The notes beneath the pieces are model-generated. The model was given only the letters and a program-made list of their open reading frames with translations. It did no database searches and was not told where the DNA came from. Positions 8,251-18,896 of a stretch of 64,000 bases of DNA are shown here, piece by piece. The stretch is from Desmonostoc muscorum LEGE 12446 (GTDB lineage: Bacteria > Cyanobacteriota > Cyanobacteriia > Cyanobacteriales > Nostocaceae), in contig NZ_JADEXS020000001.1 of assembly GCF_015207005.2 (NCBI RefSeq), positions 4,216,001 to 4,280,000 on the forward strand, read 5' to 3'. Made by a program: the position numbers and the translations under genes. Numbering within the stretch: position 1 is the stretch's first letter; every line of letters begins with the position of its first letter.

Positions 8251-9429
8251 ATGCGTGTAATTTTAATGACTGGTAAAGGCGGCGTGGGTAAAACCTCTGT
8301 TGCTGCTGCAACTGGACTCCGTTGTGCAGAATTAGGCTATCAGACGTTGGTTTTAAGTACAGATCCCGCCCACTCCCTGGCAGACAGTTTTGACATGGAA
8401 ATGGGACATGCACCCCGAAAAATTCGCCCAAATTTGTGGGGTGCAGAATTAGACGCACTGCAAGAACTAGAGGGAAACTGGGGTGCTGTGAAACGTTATA
8501 TTACCCAAGTTTTACAAGCAAGGGGTTTAGAAGGAGTACAAGCGGAAGAATTGGCAATTTTACCAGGCATGGATGAGATTTTTGGCTTGGTAAGGATGAA
8601 ACGCCACTACGATGAAGGTGAGTTTGATGTCTTGATTATCGACTCAGCCCCCACTGGGACAGCACTGCGCTTGCTGAGTTTACCTGAAGTCGGCGGCTGG
8701 TATATGCGCCGCTTTTACAAACCATTTCAAAACATCTCGGTGGCACTCCGGCCTTTGGTTGAACCTCTTTTTAGACCGATCGCTGGTTTTTCGCTACCAG
8801 ATAAAGAGGTAATGGATGCGCCTTATGAATTTTATGAACAAATTGAAGCTTTGGAAAAAGTATTAACAGACAATACTCAAACTTCAGTGCGTCTTGTGAC
8901 TAATCCCGAAAAAATGGTGATCAAAGAATCTCTCCGTGCCCATGCTTATTTGAGTTTATATAATGTTGCTACAGATTTAGTTGTGGCTAATCGCATTATT
9001 CCCAGAGAGGTACAAGACCCATTTTTTCAACGTTGGAAGGAAAGTCAGGAGCAATATCGCCAGGAAATTCATGATAATTTCCACCCTCTACCTGTGAAAG
9101 AAGTTCCGCTATTCTCTGAAGAGATGTGCGGATTGGCTTCATTAGAACGTTTGAAAGAAACGCTTTATAAAGATGAAGATCCAACTCAGGTTTATTACAA
9201 AGAAACGACTATTAGAGTCGTGCAAGAGCAAAATCAATACAGTTTAGAACTTTACTTACCTGGTATTCCTAAAAGCCAGGTTCAACTGAGTAAGACTGGG
9301 GACGAATTGAATATTACTATTGGCAATCATCGTCGTAACTTAGTTTTGCCGCAAGCCTTAGCAGCACTACAACCAGCAGGAGCAAAGATGGAAGATGACT
9401 ATCTGAAAATCAGCTTTGCTCCAATGTAA
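8251..9429 (+). CDS. ArsA/Get3-like (TRC40 family) ATPase with C-terminal HSP20-like domain
   Basis: 392 residues from ATG 8251, chosen because the deviant Walker A ([12 protein letters not shown]) begins right after it and AGGAAAG lies upstream. Switch I ([14 protein letters not shown]) and switch II ([18 protein letters not shown]) are intact. One ATPase domain is present, as in Get3, rather than the fused pair of bacterial ArsA. From about residue 310 there is a beta-rich ArsA-HSP20-type domain ([36 protein letters not shown]). The role in cyanobacteria is unsettled: tail-anchored protein targeting or another membrane-delivery task is possible. No ars genes are nearby, so arsenite export is not supported. 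Confidence 0.85.
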   Translation: MRVILMTGKGGVGKTSVAAATGLRCAELGYQTLVLSTDPAHSLADSFDMEMGHAPRKIRPNLWGAELDALQELEGNWGAVKRYITQVLQARGLEGVQAEELAILPGMDEIFGLVRMKRHYDEGEFDVLIIDSAPTGTALRLLSLPEVGGWYMRRFYKPFQNISVALRPLVEPLFRPIAGFSLPDKEVMDAPYEFYEQIEALEKVLTDNTQTSVRLVTNPEKMVIKESLRAHAYLSLYNVATDLVVANRIIPREVQDPFFQRWKESQEQYRQEIHDNFHPLPVKEVPLFSEEMCGLASLERLKETLYKDEDPTQVYYKETTIRVVQEQNQYSLELYLPGIPKSQVQLSKTGDELNITIGNHRRNLVLPQALAALQPAGAKMEDDYLKISFAPM

Positions 9430-9506
9430 GAATTTAATTTTGTTGGACATTTACGTGTCAACAAAAAGTTAAAACTCAAAAGCAAAAATATTTTTTCATA
9501 GCTGAT

Positions 9507-9536
9507 AAAGACGCAATTATCCTTGCGTCTTTTTTT
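9507..9536 (+). terminator. Rho-independent terminator of the ArsA-like gene
   Basis: A perfect 10-bp stem AAAGACGCAA / TTGCGTCTTT with a 6-nt loop, running into a T-tract. It lies 78 nt after the stop codon. Confidence 0.85.
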
Positions 9537-9725
9537 GAATTTTTTCTAAATTTATTTAGTCATTTGCCGTAGTTTTACTGAAGACAAATTGATGAAATAA
9601 ATTCAAAAATGTCATTATAATTAATGTAAATTCAGGAGCCAGTAGTTAGAATAATTGAAAAATCAATGATTGTATACTGCTTGATTTTGTTGAAATTATC
9701 AAGTTTGGGTATCTAAGCCTTATTA

Positions 9726-9773
9726 ATTCTGGATTCTGGATTCTGAATTCTGAATTCTGAATTCTAAATTCTG
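9726..9773. repeat. Tandem heptamer repeat (ATTCTGG/ATTCTGA)
   Basis: About seven consecutive 7-bp units with single-base variants, in the 395-bp gap before the multi-GAF kinase. The remainder of the gap is AT-rich with nothing recognisable. Confidence 0.75.
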
Positions 9774-9824
9774 ACGATTTAATCATGTGTGTTGACGAAT
9801 TATTAATTAAAGATATTATCAGCA

Positions 9825-12800
9825 ATGACCTCGAACTCTGAACGAGATTGGCGAGAAACTTGCCATCAAGAAAGTTTACTACATCGGATTACAAACCGTA
9901 TCCGACGAAGCTTAGAATTAGAAGAGATTATCACAGTAACAACGGCAGAGGTGCGATCGCTACTGCAAACTGACAGAGTGATGATTTACAAATTTCATCC
10001 CGATGATAGTGGTCAGGTTATTGCTGAGTCGATTTATAACAATCATTTACCATCCCTACTAGGACTGAATTTCCCTGCTGATGATATTCCACCCGCAGCC
10101 CGTGAACTATTTCTCAAATCACGGGTGCGTTCTGTTGTAAATGTTGATACTCAAGAAATCGGTCAAAGTCACCTGCGTGATTTGGAAAATGGAGAAACCA
10201 TCTCAGAAAAAATCTGTTACCGGACTGTAGACTCATGCCATATTGAATATTTGCAGGCAATGGGGGTAAAGTCCACCATCGTAGCTCCTATTCTTTACGA
10301 AAATCAACTTTGGGGACTGTTGGTGTCTCATAATTCTGAAGCGCGTTTGACTTCAGAATCGCAACTAGAAGCATTACAAATAGTAGTCGATCAACTATCA
10401 GTAGCGATCGCTCAAAGTACCCTCCTGAGTCAAGTCCGCAAAACAGCTGAACAACAAGCTGTCATTAACCGCATTGCCACTCTGCTACATTCACTCCCGA
10501 CAATTGTATTACAGCCAGCCCTAGAAGCCGCCGTTGCTGCCTTGGATGGTGTTGGTGGTCGGCTTTGCATCAGAAATGCAGCTTTTGATTTCCACAATGG
10601 CAGCATCGCCAGCTTCACAGAATGCTTAATACCCGGAAATACTTGCATTAAACTTTATACCTGTGGTCAACAACCTCTAATCCAAGAACAGACCATATAT
10701 CCACTCATAGAGCAGTATAACGCTTGGCAGGAACACTACAAGTCCGGTGAAGAATATGATGTTTGGGCGATTTTAGATATTTATCAAACTCCAGGCTGGC
10801 GAAGTTTGCAAGTTGCTTTTGAACCAACTAAAATTCGCAGTGTGTTGGTGATTCCGCTCCAGTATCGTCAGCAATTGTTGGGTTATTTAAGTATTTTCCG
10901 CAACGAAATAGATACAGAAACTTTATGGGCGGGACAGTATGACAGCGACAAGAGGCAATTATACCCCCGGCGATCGTTTGAAGTTTGGCGAGAATCAAAA
11001 AAAGCACAAGTCCGGCCGTGGACGGCTGAAGAAATTGAACTGGCTAGAAGCCTCGGTAAACACTTTGCTTCCGCAGTTCAGCAGTATGAATTATACCAAC
11101 AAGTACAAGTCTTCAATGAAAATTTAGAACATCAAGTTAAAAGACGCACAATCGAATTACAACGGACAGCGGAACAACAACAGGCTGTGTTTAAAGTGAT
11201 TGCCGAGATTCGGGAATCTTTGGACACAGACACGATTTTTCAAACAACTACTAAAGAAGTTTGTCAATTAATCAAAGCCGATCGCGTTTCTGTTTATCGT
11301 TTCGATGCTGATTGGGGTGGTGAATTTGTCGGCGATTTCGAGGCTGCTAGTCCATACTGGTCGAATGAATCCGAACTAGGCATTAATACAATTTGGAATG
11401 ATACCTATTTACAAGATACAGAGGGAGGACGCTACCGCCACAACGAAACATTTGCAGTCGATGACATCTATAAAATTGGGTTTTCTCAGTGTCATATCGA
11501 CAATTTAGAGCAGTTTCAAATTCACGCTTTTGTACTTGCTCCGATCTTTGTTGGGCAAAAACTTTGGGGTTTACTGGCAAGTTATCAACACTCTGGTCCC
11601 CGTCAATGGAAAACTTCTGAAATCGACTTTCTCAGTCAGATTGCTGCTCAAATGGGGGTAGCACTCCAGCAAGCTCAATTACTCACTCAGACACGAGAAC
11701 AGACCTTAGATTTGCAGCAAGCAGCAGAACAACAACGGGTATTATTTGAAGTTGTGACGAAAGTTAGGGAATCTCTGGATTTAGATGCAATTTTTCAGAC
11801 AACTACTCAAGAAATTTGTAAATCACTAGAAGCGGATCGAGTTGCAGTCTACCGCTTCCAAGCTGATTGGAGTGGTGAATATATTGCTGAGTTTGTGGGT
11901 GAAGGTTGGGTAAAGTTAGTAAATTCTAATACTAATACAGTTTGGCGAGATAGCTATTTGCAGGAAACCCAGGGCGGGCGATATCGCCACAATCAAACCT
12001 TTGTAGTTAATAACATCTATCAAGGTGGTCACTCTGAGTGCCACATTGCGACTCTAGAGAAAATTCAAGCAAAGGCATATGCGATCGCACCAATATTTAT
12101 TGGACAACAACTTTGGGGTTTACTAGCAGCTTACCAAAACTCTGCACCCCGTCAGTGGGAAAGTTCAGAAATTAAATTTATTACTCAAATTGCCAATCAG
12201 CTTGGGGTTGCACTCCAACAAGCCCAATTGCATAATCAGACTAAAGAGCAGACAGAAAAACTGGCTACAGCTTTGCATGATTTAAAGCAAACTCAAACCC
12301 AACTGATTCAAACAGAAAAAATGTCTTCATTGGGTCAATTGGTAGCTGGTATTGCCCACGAAATTAATAATCCAGTAAACTTCATTTATGGGAATATCAA
12401 TCATGTCAGCGAATACGCCCAAGATTTACTCGGTATCCTAGACCTCTATTTACAAAATTGCTCTAACCCCAACCCAGAGATTCGCGATCGCGCAGAAGAA
12501 ATAGACTTAGAATTTCTCACTGAGGATTTGCCCAAAACTCTTTCCTCAATGAAAATTGGCATCGATCGCATCCGCCAAATTGTCTTGGGTTTACGGAATT
12601 TTTCCCGCCTTGACCAAGCAGAAAAAAAACCAGTTGATATCCACGAAGGCATTGATAGCACCTTACTAATTTTGCAGCATCGCTTGAAAGCAAAACCCGA
12701 AAGTCCGGCGATTAAATTAGTCAAAGAGTATGGCGAGCTTCCTTTGATAGAATGCTATGCCGGGCCATTGAATCAGGTATTTATGAATGTTTTAAGCAAT

Positions 12801-13136
12801 GCGATCGACGCTTTAGAAGATTACAGAGAATCTAAATCAAAAACTCATACCAGTCAAATTACCATCTCTACTGCTCTTGGGGAAATAGAAGATAATATCA
12901 AGAGTGTAGTAATTCGCATAAAAGACAATGGCCCAGGAATACCCGAAGACCTGAAAGCAAGAATCTGCGACCCATTTTTCACTACTAAACCAGTAGGAAA
13001 AGGCACTGGTTTGGGGTTATCAATTAGTTACCAAATTATAGTCGATAAGCACAATGGTGTATTTAAATGTGATTCTCAACCAGGGTTAGGTACAGAATTT
13101 TGGATTGAAATTCCGATTAAACAAATTAGTCATTAG
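9825..13136 (+). CDS. Multi-GAF cyanobacteriochrome-like sensor histidine kinase
   Basis: 1103 residues. Four GAF-type domains in a row: about 20-205, 210-420, 460-640 and 650-825. GAF1 has the phytochrome-like [11 protein letters not shown] and a Cys-His pair (C138-H139, [11 protein letters not shown]). GAF3 (C556, [12 protein letters not shown]) and GAF4 (C739, [12 protein letters not shown]) carry the Cys-His of bilin-binding cyanobacteriochrome GAFs along with GGRYRHN; GAF2 lacks it. A coiled linker leads to HisKA with H845 ([10 protein letters not shown]), the N box ([13 protein letters not shown]), G1 (DNGPGIP) and G2 (GKGTGLGLS), all canonical. It is soluble and lacks a receiver domain. 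Likely a light-sensing kinase with up to three bilins; the partner regulator is not adjacent. Confidence 0.85.
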   Translation: MTSNSERDWRETCHQESLLHRITNRIRRSLELEEIITVTTAEVRSLLQTDRVMIYKFHPDDSGQVIAESIYNNHLPSLLGLNFPADDIPPAARELFLKSRVRSVVNVDTQEIGQSHLRDLENGETISEKICYRTVDSCHIEYLQAMGVKSTIVAPILYENQLWGLLVSHNSEARLTSESQLEALQIVVDQLSVAIAQSTLLSQVRKTAEQQAVINRIATLLHSLPTIVLQPALEAAVAALDGVGGRLCIRNAAFDFHNGSIASFTECLIPGNTCIKLYTCGQQPLIQEQTIYPLIEQYNAWQEHYKSGEEYDVWAILDIYQTPGWRSLQVAFEPTKIRSVLVIPLQYRQQLLGYLSIFRNEIDTETLWAGQYDSDKRQLYPRRSFEVWRESKKAQVRPWTAEEIELARSLGKHFASAVQQYELYQQVQVFNENLEHQVKRRTIELQRTAEQQQAVFKVIAEIRESLDTDTIFQTTTKEVCQLIKADRVSVYRFDADWGGEFVGDFEAASPYWSNESELGINTIWNDTYLQDTEGGRYRHNETFAVDDIYKIGFSQCHIDNLEQFQIHAFVLAPIFVGQKLWGLLASYQHSGPRQWKTSEIDFLSQIAAQMGVALQQAQLLTQTREQTLDLQQAAEQQRVLFEVVTKVRESLDLDAIFQTTTQEICKSLEADRVAVYRFQADWSGEYIAEFVGEGWVKLVNSNTNTVWRDSYLQETQGGRYRHNQTFVVNNIYQGGHSECHIATLEKIQAKAYAIAPIFIGQQLWGLLAAYQNSAPRQWESSEIKFITQIANQLGVALQQAQLHNQTKEQTEKLATALHDLKQTQTQLIQTEKMSSLGQLVAGIAHEINNPVNFIYGNINHVSEYAQDLLGILDLYLQNCSNPNPEIRDRAEEIDLEFLTEDLPKTLSSMKIGIDRIRQIVLGLRNFSRLDQAEKKPVDIHEGIDSTLLILQHRLKAKPESPAIKLVKEYGELPLIECYAGPLNQVFMNVLSNAIDALEDYRESKSKTHTSQITISTALGEIEDNIKSVVIRIKDNGPGIPEDLKARICDPFFTTKPVGKGTGLGLSISYQIIVDKHNGVFKCDSQPGLGTEFWIEIPIKQISH

Positions 13137-14108
13137 TCCTTTAAAGACTATTTATAAAGTAAATCTTAAGTAGTAGCGTGTCAAGGCTAAAATGTTGCAT
13201 TACAAAACTCTTGTGGGATGGGCGTCTCGCCCGTCCGGTGCGGACAAGATGTCCACACCACAAGAAAAATTATTGCAACATTTTAGCCTTGTTACGCTAG
13301 TAGTTAATTCAGTAGGATCATCATATAGCCATTTTCAATCTGGTGAGGTACAGGTATGCAAATAGACCTAACCCCCTAACCCCCTTCCCGAAGCGGGAAG
13401 GGGGAATAATTCAAAGCCTCTCTCCTAAAAGGAGAGAGGTTTGGAGAGATGTCAAAATTGTACTTCACGCTTACCGAGAACCGCTATACCATCAAGTTAG
13501 TAGCATTATCAATTTTATGACAGGCGATCGCTTGATAGTTTTCATAGGTTCTACAAGTGAAGCTGAACCGTGTAGTTTAATGTAATTTTTTTCAAAAATC
13601 AAACTGGATTGCCATATTCAATCTCTAGGAATGCTTGTCCAAATTTTCCAAAAAAAATTCATAAACTACATTGACTACTAATCAAAATATTGGTATTATC
13701 ACGTCTATTAATTCAAACTATCCAATAGCAAATACAAATACAGTTGATTTTTATAAATTTTGCTTGACAGGCACAAGTAATGTTAGCTTGCTTTCGAGTT
13801 GAGTGACTCAAACCCATGTGGATGGAGTCATTCATAGGAATATCATTTAATTTAAAAAAATCTGTACACTTCAAAAAGGCTCATTCCCTACTCTCTATTC
13901 CATACTTTCCACCTAAACAAATAATTTAAAAAATCAAAGTGCATTATTATATTACGATACAAAAATAATGTATTGATTCAAAGTAGTCAACCCCATAATA
14001 ATTAATATTTAATATCAAAAATCGAACTAAAAAATAATGTAGTACGTATTACTTTATGTGTTAAAGTATTTCTGCACTACCTTGAACCCAAAAAAGGACG
14101 ATAAAACT
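13137..14108. other. 970-bp gene-free region before the RTX gene
   Basis: Contains the MITE at 13174-13299, a fragment of the common CCCCCTAACCCCCTTCCC hairpin repeat (13370-13450) and then about 500 bp of very AT-rich DNA before the RTX start. No credible ORF. Two small open frames here fall in repeats. Confidence 0.6.
13174..13299. mobile_element. 126-bp MITE with 26-bp terminal inverted repeats
   Basis: The left end starts TAGCGTGTCAAGGCTAAAAT (13174 on, 26 nt to 13199). The right end is its reverse complement at 13274-13299 with two mismatches. GTAG lies directly outside both ends (13170-13173 and 13300-13303), consistent with a 4-bp target duplication. The centre carries a second, GC-rich piece (GGATGGGCGTCTCGCCCGTC). 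No ORF, so any movement would need a transposase in trans. Confidence 0.75.
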
Positions 14109-17100
14109 ATGCTTATTAAAGGAACGAACAATAACGATAATTTAGTCGGCACTTCTGGAAATGATACTATTCAAGGCTTAAACGGTAATGATAGCCTTTC
14201 TGGACAAGGTGGAAACGATCAATTATTAGGTGGTTATGGAAGTGATACCTTGTATGGTGGTGCAGGAAATGATGAATTTGTCTTAGAGAACTTTAATGAT
14301 TCTGTTGCTGCTCAAAACCTCGACATCGTAACAGATTTTCAGAAGGGAGCAGACAAAATTGATCTCAGAACTCTTCGCATCAGTGACTTCAATACTATCT
14401 CACTGCTGACAAGTGAGGATACAGATACTAATGCCATAATTAGCACTCGCTATAACTTCTATGACGGCGATTATTATTATCGACTCAAAATCAATGGCAT
14501 TCGTAAAAGTCAATTGCAAGTCAGTGATTTTATTTTCAATAGTGCAGTTGTGAATGACACCATCAGTGGAAGTGGTAACAATGATGATTTGTTTGGTGGT
14601 TTAGGTAACGATAGCCTGCTAGGTGGTGACGGTAATGACCGTTTGTTTGGGGAACAAGGAGATGACAAATTATTAGGTGGTTATGGAAGTGATACCTTGT
14701 ATGGTGGTGCAGGAAATGATGAATTTGTCTTAGAGAACTTTAATGATTCTGTTGCTGCTCAAAACCTCGACATCGTAACAGATTTTCAGAAGGGAGCAGA
14801 CAAAATTGATCTCAGAACTCTTCGCATCAGTGACTTCAATACTATCTCACTGCTGACAAGTGAGGATACAGATACTAATGCCATAATTAGCACTCGCTAT
14901 AACTTCTATGACGGCGATTATTATTATCGACTCAAAATCAATGGCATTCGTAAAAGTCAATTGCAAGTCAGTGATTTTATTTTCAATAGTGCAGTTGTGA
15001 ATGACACCATCAGTGGAAGTGGTAACAATGATGATTTGTTTGGTGGTTTAGGTAACGATAGCCTGCTAGGTGGTGACGGTAATGACCGTTTGTTTGGGGA
15101 ACAAGGAGATGACAAATTATTAGGTGGTGCTGGAAGTGATACCTTGTATGGTGGTGCAGGTAACGATCAATTTGTCTTAGAGAACTTTAATGGTTCTGTT
15201 GCTGCTAAAGACCTCGACATCGTAACAGATTTTCAGAAGGGAGCAGACAAAATTGATCTCAGAACTCTTCGCATCAGTGACTTCAATACTATCTCACTTC
15301 TCACAAGTGAGGATACAGATACTAATGCGATAATTAGCACTCGCTATAACTTCTATGACGGCGATTATTATTATCGACTCAAAATCAATGGCATTCGTAA
15401 AAGTCAATTGCAAGTCAGTGATTTTATTTTGAACAGTGCAGTTGTGAATGACACCATCAGCGGAAGTGGTAATAATGATGATTTGTTTGGTGGTTTAGGT
15501 AACGATAGTCTGGTAGGTAATAGCGGTGATGACCGTTTGTTTGGTGAACAAGGAGATGACAATTTATCAGGTCGTGCTGGAAGTGATACCTTGTATGGTG
15601 GTGCAGGTAACGATCAATTTGTCTTAGAGAACTTTAATGGTTCTGTTGCTGCTAAAGACCTCGACATCGTAACAGATTTTCAGAAGGGAGCAGACAAAAT
15701 TGATCTCAGAACTCTTCGCATCAGTGACTTCAATACTATCTCACTTCTCACAAGTGAGGATACAGATACTAATGCGATAATTAGCACTCGCTATAACTTC
15801 TATGACGGCGATTATTATTATCGACTCAAAATCAATGGCATTCGTAAAAGTCAATTGCAAGTCAGTGATTTTATTTTGAACAGTGCAGTTGTGAATGACA
15901 CCATCAGCGGAAGTGGTAATAATGATGATTTGTTTGGTGGTTTAGGTAACGATAGCCTGGTAGGTAATAGCGGTGATGACCGTTTGTTTGGGGAACAAGG
16001 AGATGACAATTTATCAGGTCGTGCTGGAAGTGATACCTTGTATGGTGGTGCAGGTAACGATCAATTTGTCTTAGAGAACTTTAATGGTTCTGTTGCTGCT
16101 AAAGACCTCGACATCGTAACAGATTTTCAGAAGGGAGCAGACAAAATTGATCTCAGAACTCTTCGCATCAGTGACTTCAATACTATCTCACTTCTCACAA
16201 GTGAGGATACAGATACTAATGCGATAATTAGCACTCGCTATAACTTCTATGACGGCGATTATTATTATCGACTCAAAATCAATGGCATTCGTAAAAGTCA
16301 ATTGCAAGTCAGTGATTTTATTTTGAACAGTGCAGTTGTGAATGACACCATCAGCGGAAGTGGTAATAATGATGATTTGTTTGGTGGTTTAGGTAACGAT
16401 AGCCTGGTAGGTAATAGCGGTGATGACCGTTTGTTTGGGGAACAAGGAGATGACCGTTTAGAAGGTGGTGAAGACAATGATACTTTGTATGGTGGTACAG
16501 GAAATGATACTTATTATTTCCTAGCTAATAGTGCCTTGGGAACCGACACAATTATAGAAACCACAACAGATGGTACTGATACTATTAACTTTAGCGGTAC
16601 TACAGTTGCTGTGAACCTAAATCTAGGTCTAACCACCTCGCAAACGGTTAATAGTAATCTCAAACTCATTCTCTCTGCCAACAACGTTATCGAAAATGCA
16701 ACGGGTGGCACAGGAAATGATACTCTCATTGGTAATACACTCAATAACAATCTGATTGGTGGTGGCGGAAATGACCAACTCCAAGGGTTAGCAGGAAATG
16801 ATACTTATTCTTTCTTAGCTAATAGTGCTTTGGGAACCGACACAATTACAGAAACCACAACAGGCGGGACTGATACTATTAACTTTAGCGGTACTACAGT
16901 TGCTGTAAATCTAAATCTAGGTTTAACCACCTTGCAAACGGTTAATAGCAATCTCAAACTCATTCTCTCTGCCAACAACGTGATTGAAAATGCAACAGGT
17001 GGCACAGGTAATGACACTCTTACTGGTAATACACTCAATAACAATCTGATTGGTGGTGGCGGAAATGACCAACTCCAAGGGTTAGCAGGAAATGATATTT

Positions 17101-18101
17101 ATTCTTTCTTAGCTAATAGTGCTTTGGGAACCGACACAATTACAGAAACCACAACAGGCGGTACTGATGCTATTAACTTTAGCGGTACTACAGTTGCCGT
17201 AAATTTAAATCTAGGTTTAACCACCTTGCAAACGGTTAATAGCAATCTCAAACTCATTCTCTCTGCCAACAACGTGATTGAAAATGCAACAGGTGGCACA
17301 GGTAATGACAGTCTCACTGGTAATACACTGAATAACACTCTGATTGGCGGTGACGGAAATGATACTTATTCTTTCTTAGCTAATAGTGCTTTGGGAACCG
17401 ACACAATTACAGAAACCACAACAGGCGGGACTGATACTATTAACTTTAGCGGTACTACAACTGCCGTAAATTTAAATCTAGGTTTAACCACCTTGCAAAC
17501 GGTTAATAGCAATCTCAAACTCATTCTCTCTGCTAACAACGTGATTGAAAATGCAACAGGTGGCACAGGTAATGACAGTCTCACTGGTAATACACTGAAT
17601 AACACTCTGATTGGCGGTGATGGAAATGACCAACTCCAAGGGTTAGAAGGAAATGACAACCTTCAAGGTGGTAATGGCAATGATACTCTTACAGGTGGAA
17701 CTGGTGACGATGTTCTCTGGGGAGGACTGGGCAATGATATTCTCACAGGGAACGCTGGTAAGGATAAATATCAGTTTCAAGGTAATGGGGTTTTTAGCAC
17801 AAGTTTAGGTGTTGATTACATTACTCAGTTTGAAGTGGGACAAGACCAAATTGTGCTGAGTAAAACCACCTTTAATGCTGTTACTAATAATGTGGGGCAG
17901 GCTTTAACTGACTTTGCAGTTGTCACTGACAATCAATTTGTCAACGCTAGTAATGCACATATTGTCTTTAGCAGAAGCTCTGGCAGTTTATTCTATAACC
18001 AAGATGGCAATGTTCTGGGTACAGGTACAGTGTTTGAGTTTGCCCGTTTAGGGAATCCTACTATTACTTTGAGTAGTAGCGATTTCAGTCTGATTGCCTA
18101 G
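14109..18101 (+). CDS. RTX-type (hemolysin-type calcium-binding repeat) protein with large tandem modules
   Basis: 1330 residues from ATG 14109 (MLIKGTNNNDNLVGTSGNDT), chosen because AAAGGA lies 10-15 nt upstream; an earlier ATG at 14058 has none. The protein is built of GGxGxDxLxGG nonapeptides. Residues about 45-789 are five modules of exactly 149 residues, each with RTX repeats plus a serralysin-C-like block (DIVTDFQKGADKIDLRTLRI, then YNFYDGDYYYRLKINGIRKS). Four further units of 98, 98, 89 and about 98 residues follow (SFLANSALGTDTI, then NVIENATGGTGND). It ends with a typical C-terminal cap (ITQFEVGQDQIVLSKTTF, SDFSLIA). There is no N-terminal signal peptide or enzyme domain. Type I secretion by a C-terminal signal and a calcium-bound surface or matrix role are inferred. 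No hlyB/hlyD genes are adjacent. Confidence 0.9.
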   Translation: MLIKGTNNNDNLVGTSGNDTIQGLNGNDSLSGQGGNDQLLGGYGSDTLYGGAGNDEFVLENFNDSVAAQNLDIVTDFQKGADKIDLRTLRISDFNTISLLTSEDTDTNAIISTRYNFYDGDYYYRLKINGIRKSQLQVSDFIFNSAVVNDTISGSGNNDDLFGGLGNDSLLGGDGNDRLFGEQGDDKLLGGYGSDTLYGGAGNDEFVLENFNDSVAAQNLDIVTDFQKGADKIDLRTLRISDFNTISLLTSEDTDTNAIISTRYNFYDGDYYYRLKINGIRKSQLQVSDFIFNSAVVNDTISGSGNNDDLFGGLGNDSLLGGDGNDRLFGEQGDDKLLGGAGSDTLYGGAGNDQFVLENFNGSVAAKDLDIVTDFQKGADKIDLRTLRISDFNTISLLTSEDTDTNAIISTRYNFYDGDYYYRLKINGIRKSQLQVSDFILNSAVVNDTISGSGNNDDLFGGLGNDSLVGNSGDDRLFGEQGDDNLSGRAGSDTLYGGAGNDQFVLENFNGSVAAKDLDIVTDFQKGADKIDLRTLRISDFNTISLLTSEDTDTNAIISTRYNFYDGDYYYRLKINGIRKSQLQVSDFILNSAVVNDTISGSGNNDDLFGGLGNDSLVGNSGDDRLFGEQGDDNLSGRAGSDTLYGGAGNDQFVLENFNGSVAAKDLDIVTDFQKGADKIDLRTLRISDFNTISLLTSEDTDTNAIISTRYNFYDGDYYYRLKINGIRKSQLQVSDFILNSAVVNDTISGSGNNDDLFGGLGNDSLVGNSGDDRLFGEQGDDRLEGGEDNDTLYGGTGNDTYYFLANSALGTDTIIETTTDGTDTINFSGTTVAVNLNLGLTTSQTVNSNLKLILSANNVIENATGGTGNDTLIGNTLNNNLIGGGGNDQLQGLAGNDTYSFLANSALGTDTITETTTGGTDTINFSGTTVAVNLNLGLTTLQTVNSNLKLILSANNVIENATGGTGNDTLTGNTLNNNLIGGGGNDQLQGLAGNDIYSFLANSALGTDTITETTTGGTDAINFSGTTVAVNLNLGLTTLQTVNSNLKLILSANNVIENATGGTGNDSLTGNTLNNTLIGGDGNDTYSFLANSALGTDTITETTTGGTDTINFSGTTTAVNLNLGLTTLQTVNSNLKLILSANNVIENATGGTGNDSLTGNTLNNTLIGGDGNDQLQGLEGNDNLQGGNGNDTLTGGTGDDVLWGGLGNDILTGNAGKDKYQFQGNGVFSTSLGVDYITQFEVGQDQIVLSKTTFNAVTNNVGQALTDFAVVTDNQFVNASNAHIVFSRSSGSLFYNQDGNVLGTGTVFEFARLGNPTITLSSSDFSLIA
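14241..16475 (+). repeat. Five tandem 447-bp repeats inside the RTX gene
   Basis: The marker AGTGATACCT recurs at 14241, 14688, 15135, 15582 and 16029, always 447 bp (149 codons) apart. Copies 1-2 share one set of variants (GAATTT, AATGATTCT) and copies 3-5 another (CAATTT, AATGGTTCT), which points to recent duplication or gene conversion. Confidence 0.95.
16518..17640 (+). repeat. Four tandem 294/267-bp repeats inside the RTX gene
   Basis: The segment encoding LANSALGTDTI recurs with TTC marks at 16518, 16812, 17106 and 17373. The steps are 294, 294 and 267 bp. The shorter third unit lacks exactly nine codons, one RTX nonapeptide, so loss occurred in whole-repeat steps. Confidence 0.9.
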
Positions 18102-18162
18102 TACGATTTGGCTCTAATTCCAAATGTTACAGCAGTTTTCACGTATTTGAACCACATCTGTC

Positions 18163-18191
18163 GTAAGGGCACAGCATTGCTGTGCCCCTAC
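18163..18191. repeat. Palindromic dispersed repeat after the RTX gene
   Basis: GTAAGGGCACAGCATTGCTG... forms a near-perfect 29-nt palindrome, the same type as at 6327 and 6407. It lies 62 nt after the RTX stop between convergent genes and may act as a transcription stop; there is no T-run. Confidence 0.65.
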
Positions 18192-18311
18192 CGCGTGGTC
18201 TATTTACCTGAAAATTGCTATAACGTTTGTGGGACAAAGGTTTGAGCTTAATTTGACCCCAATGGCTTTCCCACACACCCCACAAGTAGTAATTTATTTC
18301 TTGGAAATCCT

Positions 18312-18635
18312 TTAACTAGCTTCACCGATCGCAATAAAATTAAAAGCAGACTTTTCTTTGGTCACTGCCAGTTCTGGAGAAGCTGCGCCTGATTGTTGCT
18401 TAATTCCCAAATCCCAAATATTAACTTGAGCTTTGTTTGTGGCTATGTTCTTAACAACAATTTGATTATCGGCACCCCAATCCTTTAAAGTAGCTACGAC
18501 GGTGGGAGGTTCAACAAAAGATTCTAAAAAAGTAATAACATAGGTTCCTGCTTCCGGTGATTCAACTTGAAAACCCTTTCCGCTCTGTTTGGTTCCGTCT
18601 TCAGTAACTGTTCCGTAAATAATTTTATAGCTCAC
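18312..18635 (-). CDS. Small beta-rich hypothetical protein
   Basis: 107 residues, predicted mainly beta strand: YKIIYGTVTEDGTKQSGKGF, YVITFLESFVEPPTVVATLK, then IVVKNIATNKAQVNIWDLG and SAFNFIAIGEA. The F..PPTVVATL pattern is like H-type lectin or tail-fibre-tip beta folds, in which a conserved Pro-Pro precedes a strand, but I cannot assign it firmly. No signal peptide. It is convergent with the RTX gene. Confidence 0.6.
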   Translation of the reverse strand: MSYKIIYGTVTEDGTKQSGKGFQVESPEAGTYVITFLESFVEPPTVVATLKDWGADNQIVVKNIATNKAQVNIWDLGIKQQSGAASPELAVTKEKSAFNFIAIGEAS

Positions 18636-18896
18636 TTTTTTTCACCTTTTTCAACTTGAGTTTGTATCAACTCACCAAACTTGCATTTGGCGGCTGTGGA
18701 GTTTTTTCCAGGCTAGTTAAAGCCACTTGAAGCCAAGCTTCGCAATCAAATTTTAAAATTTGATGAAGTTTTGCTAAAATTAGACCATGTTTAGAAATTA
18801 AAATCAAGGTGTAATTGTTCACCAAAAAACCGCTTTGATTTCAATTTGTAAAATTTTATTATTCTCTCAGAAAATTAAAAAATATTGCCTCTTTTT

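Noticed and set aside
13343..13585. 80-codon ORF before the RTX gene
   Set aside because: It crosses a known type of hairpin repeat (CCCCTTCCC...GGGAAGGGG) and has no protein character.
16514..17659. Reverse-strand ORFs of 78-97 codons in the RTX gene
   Set aside because: They repeat with the RTX modules and are the antisense frame of the repeats; no domain or ribosome site.
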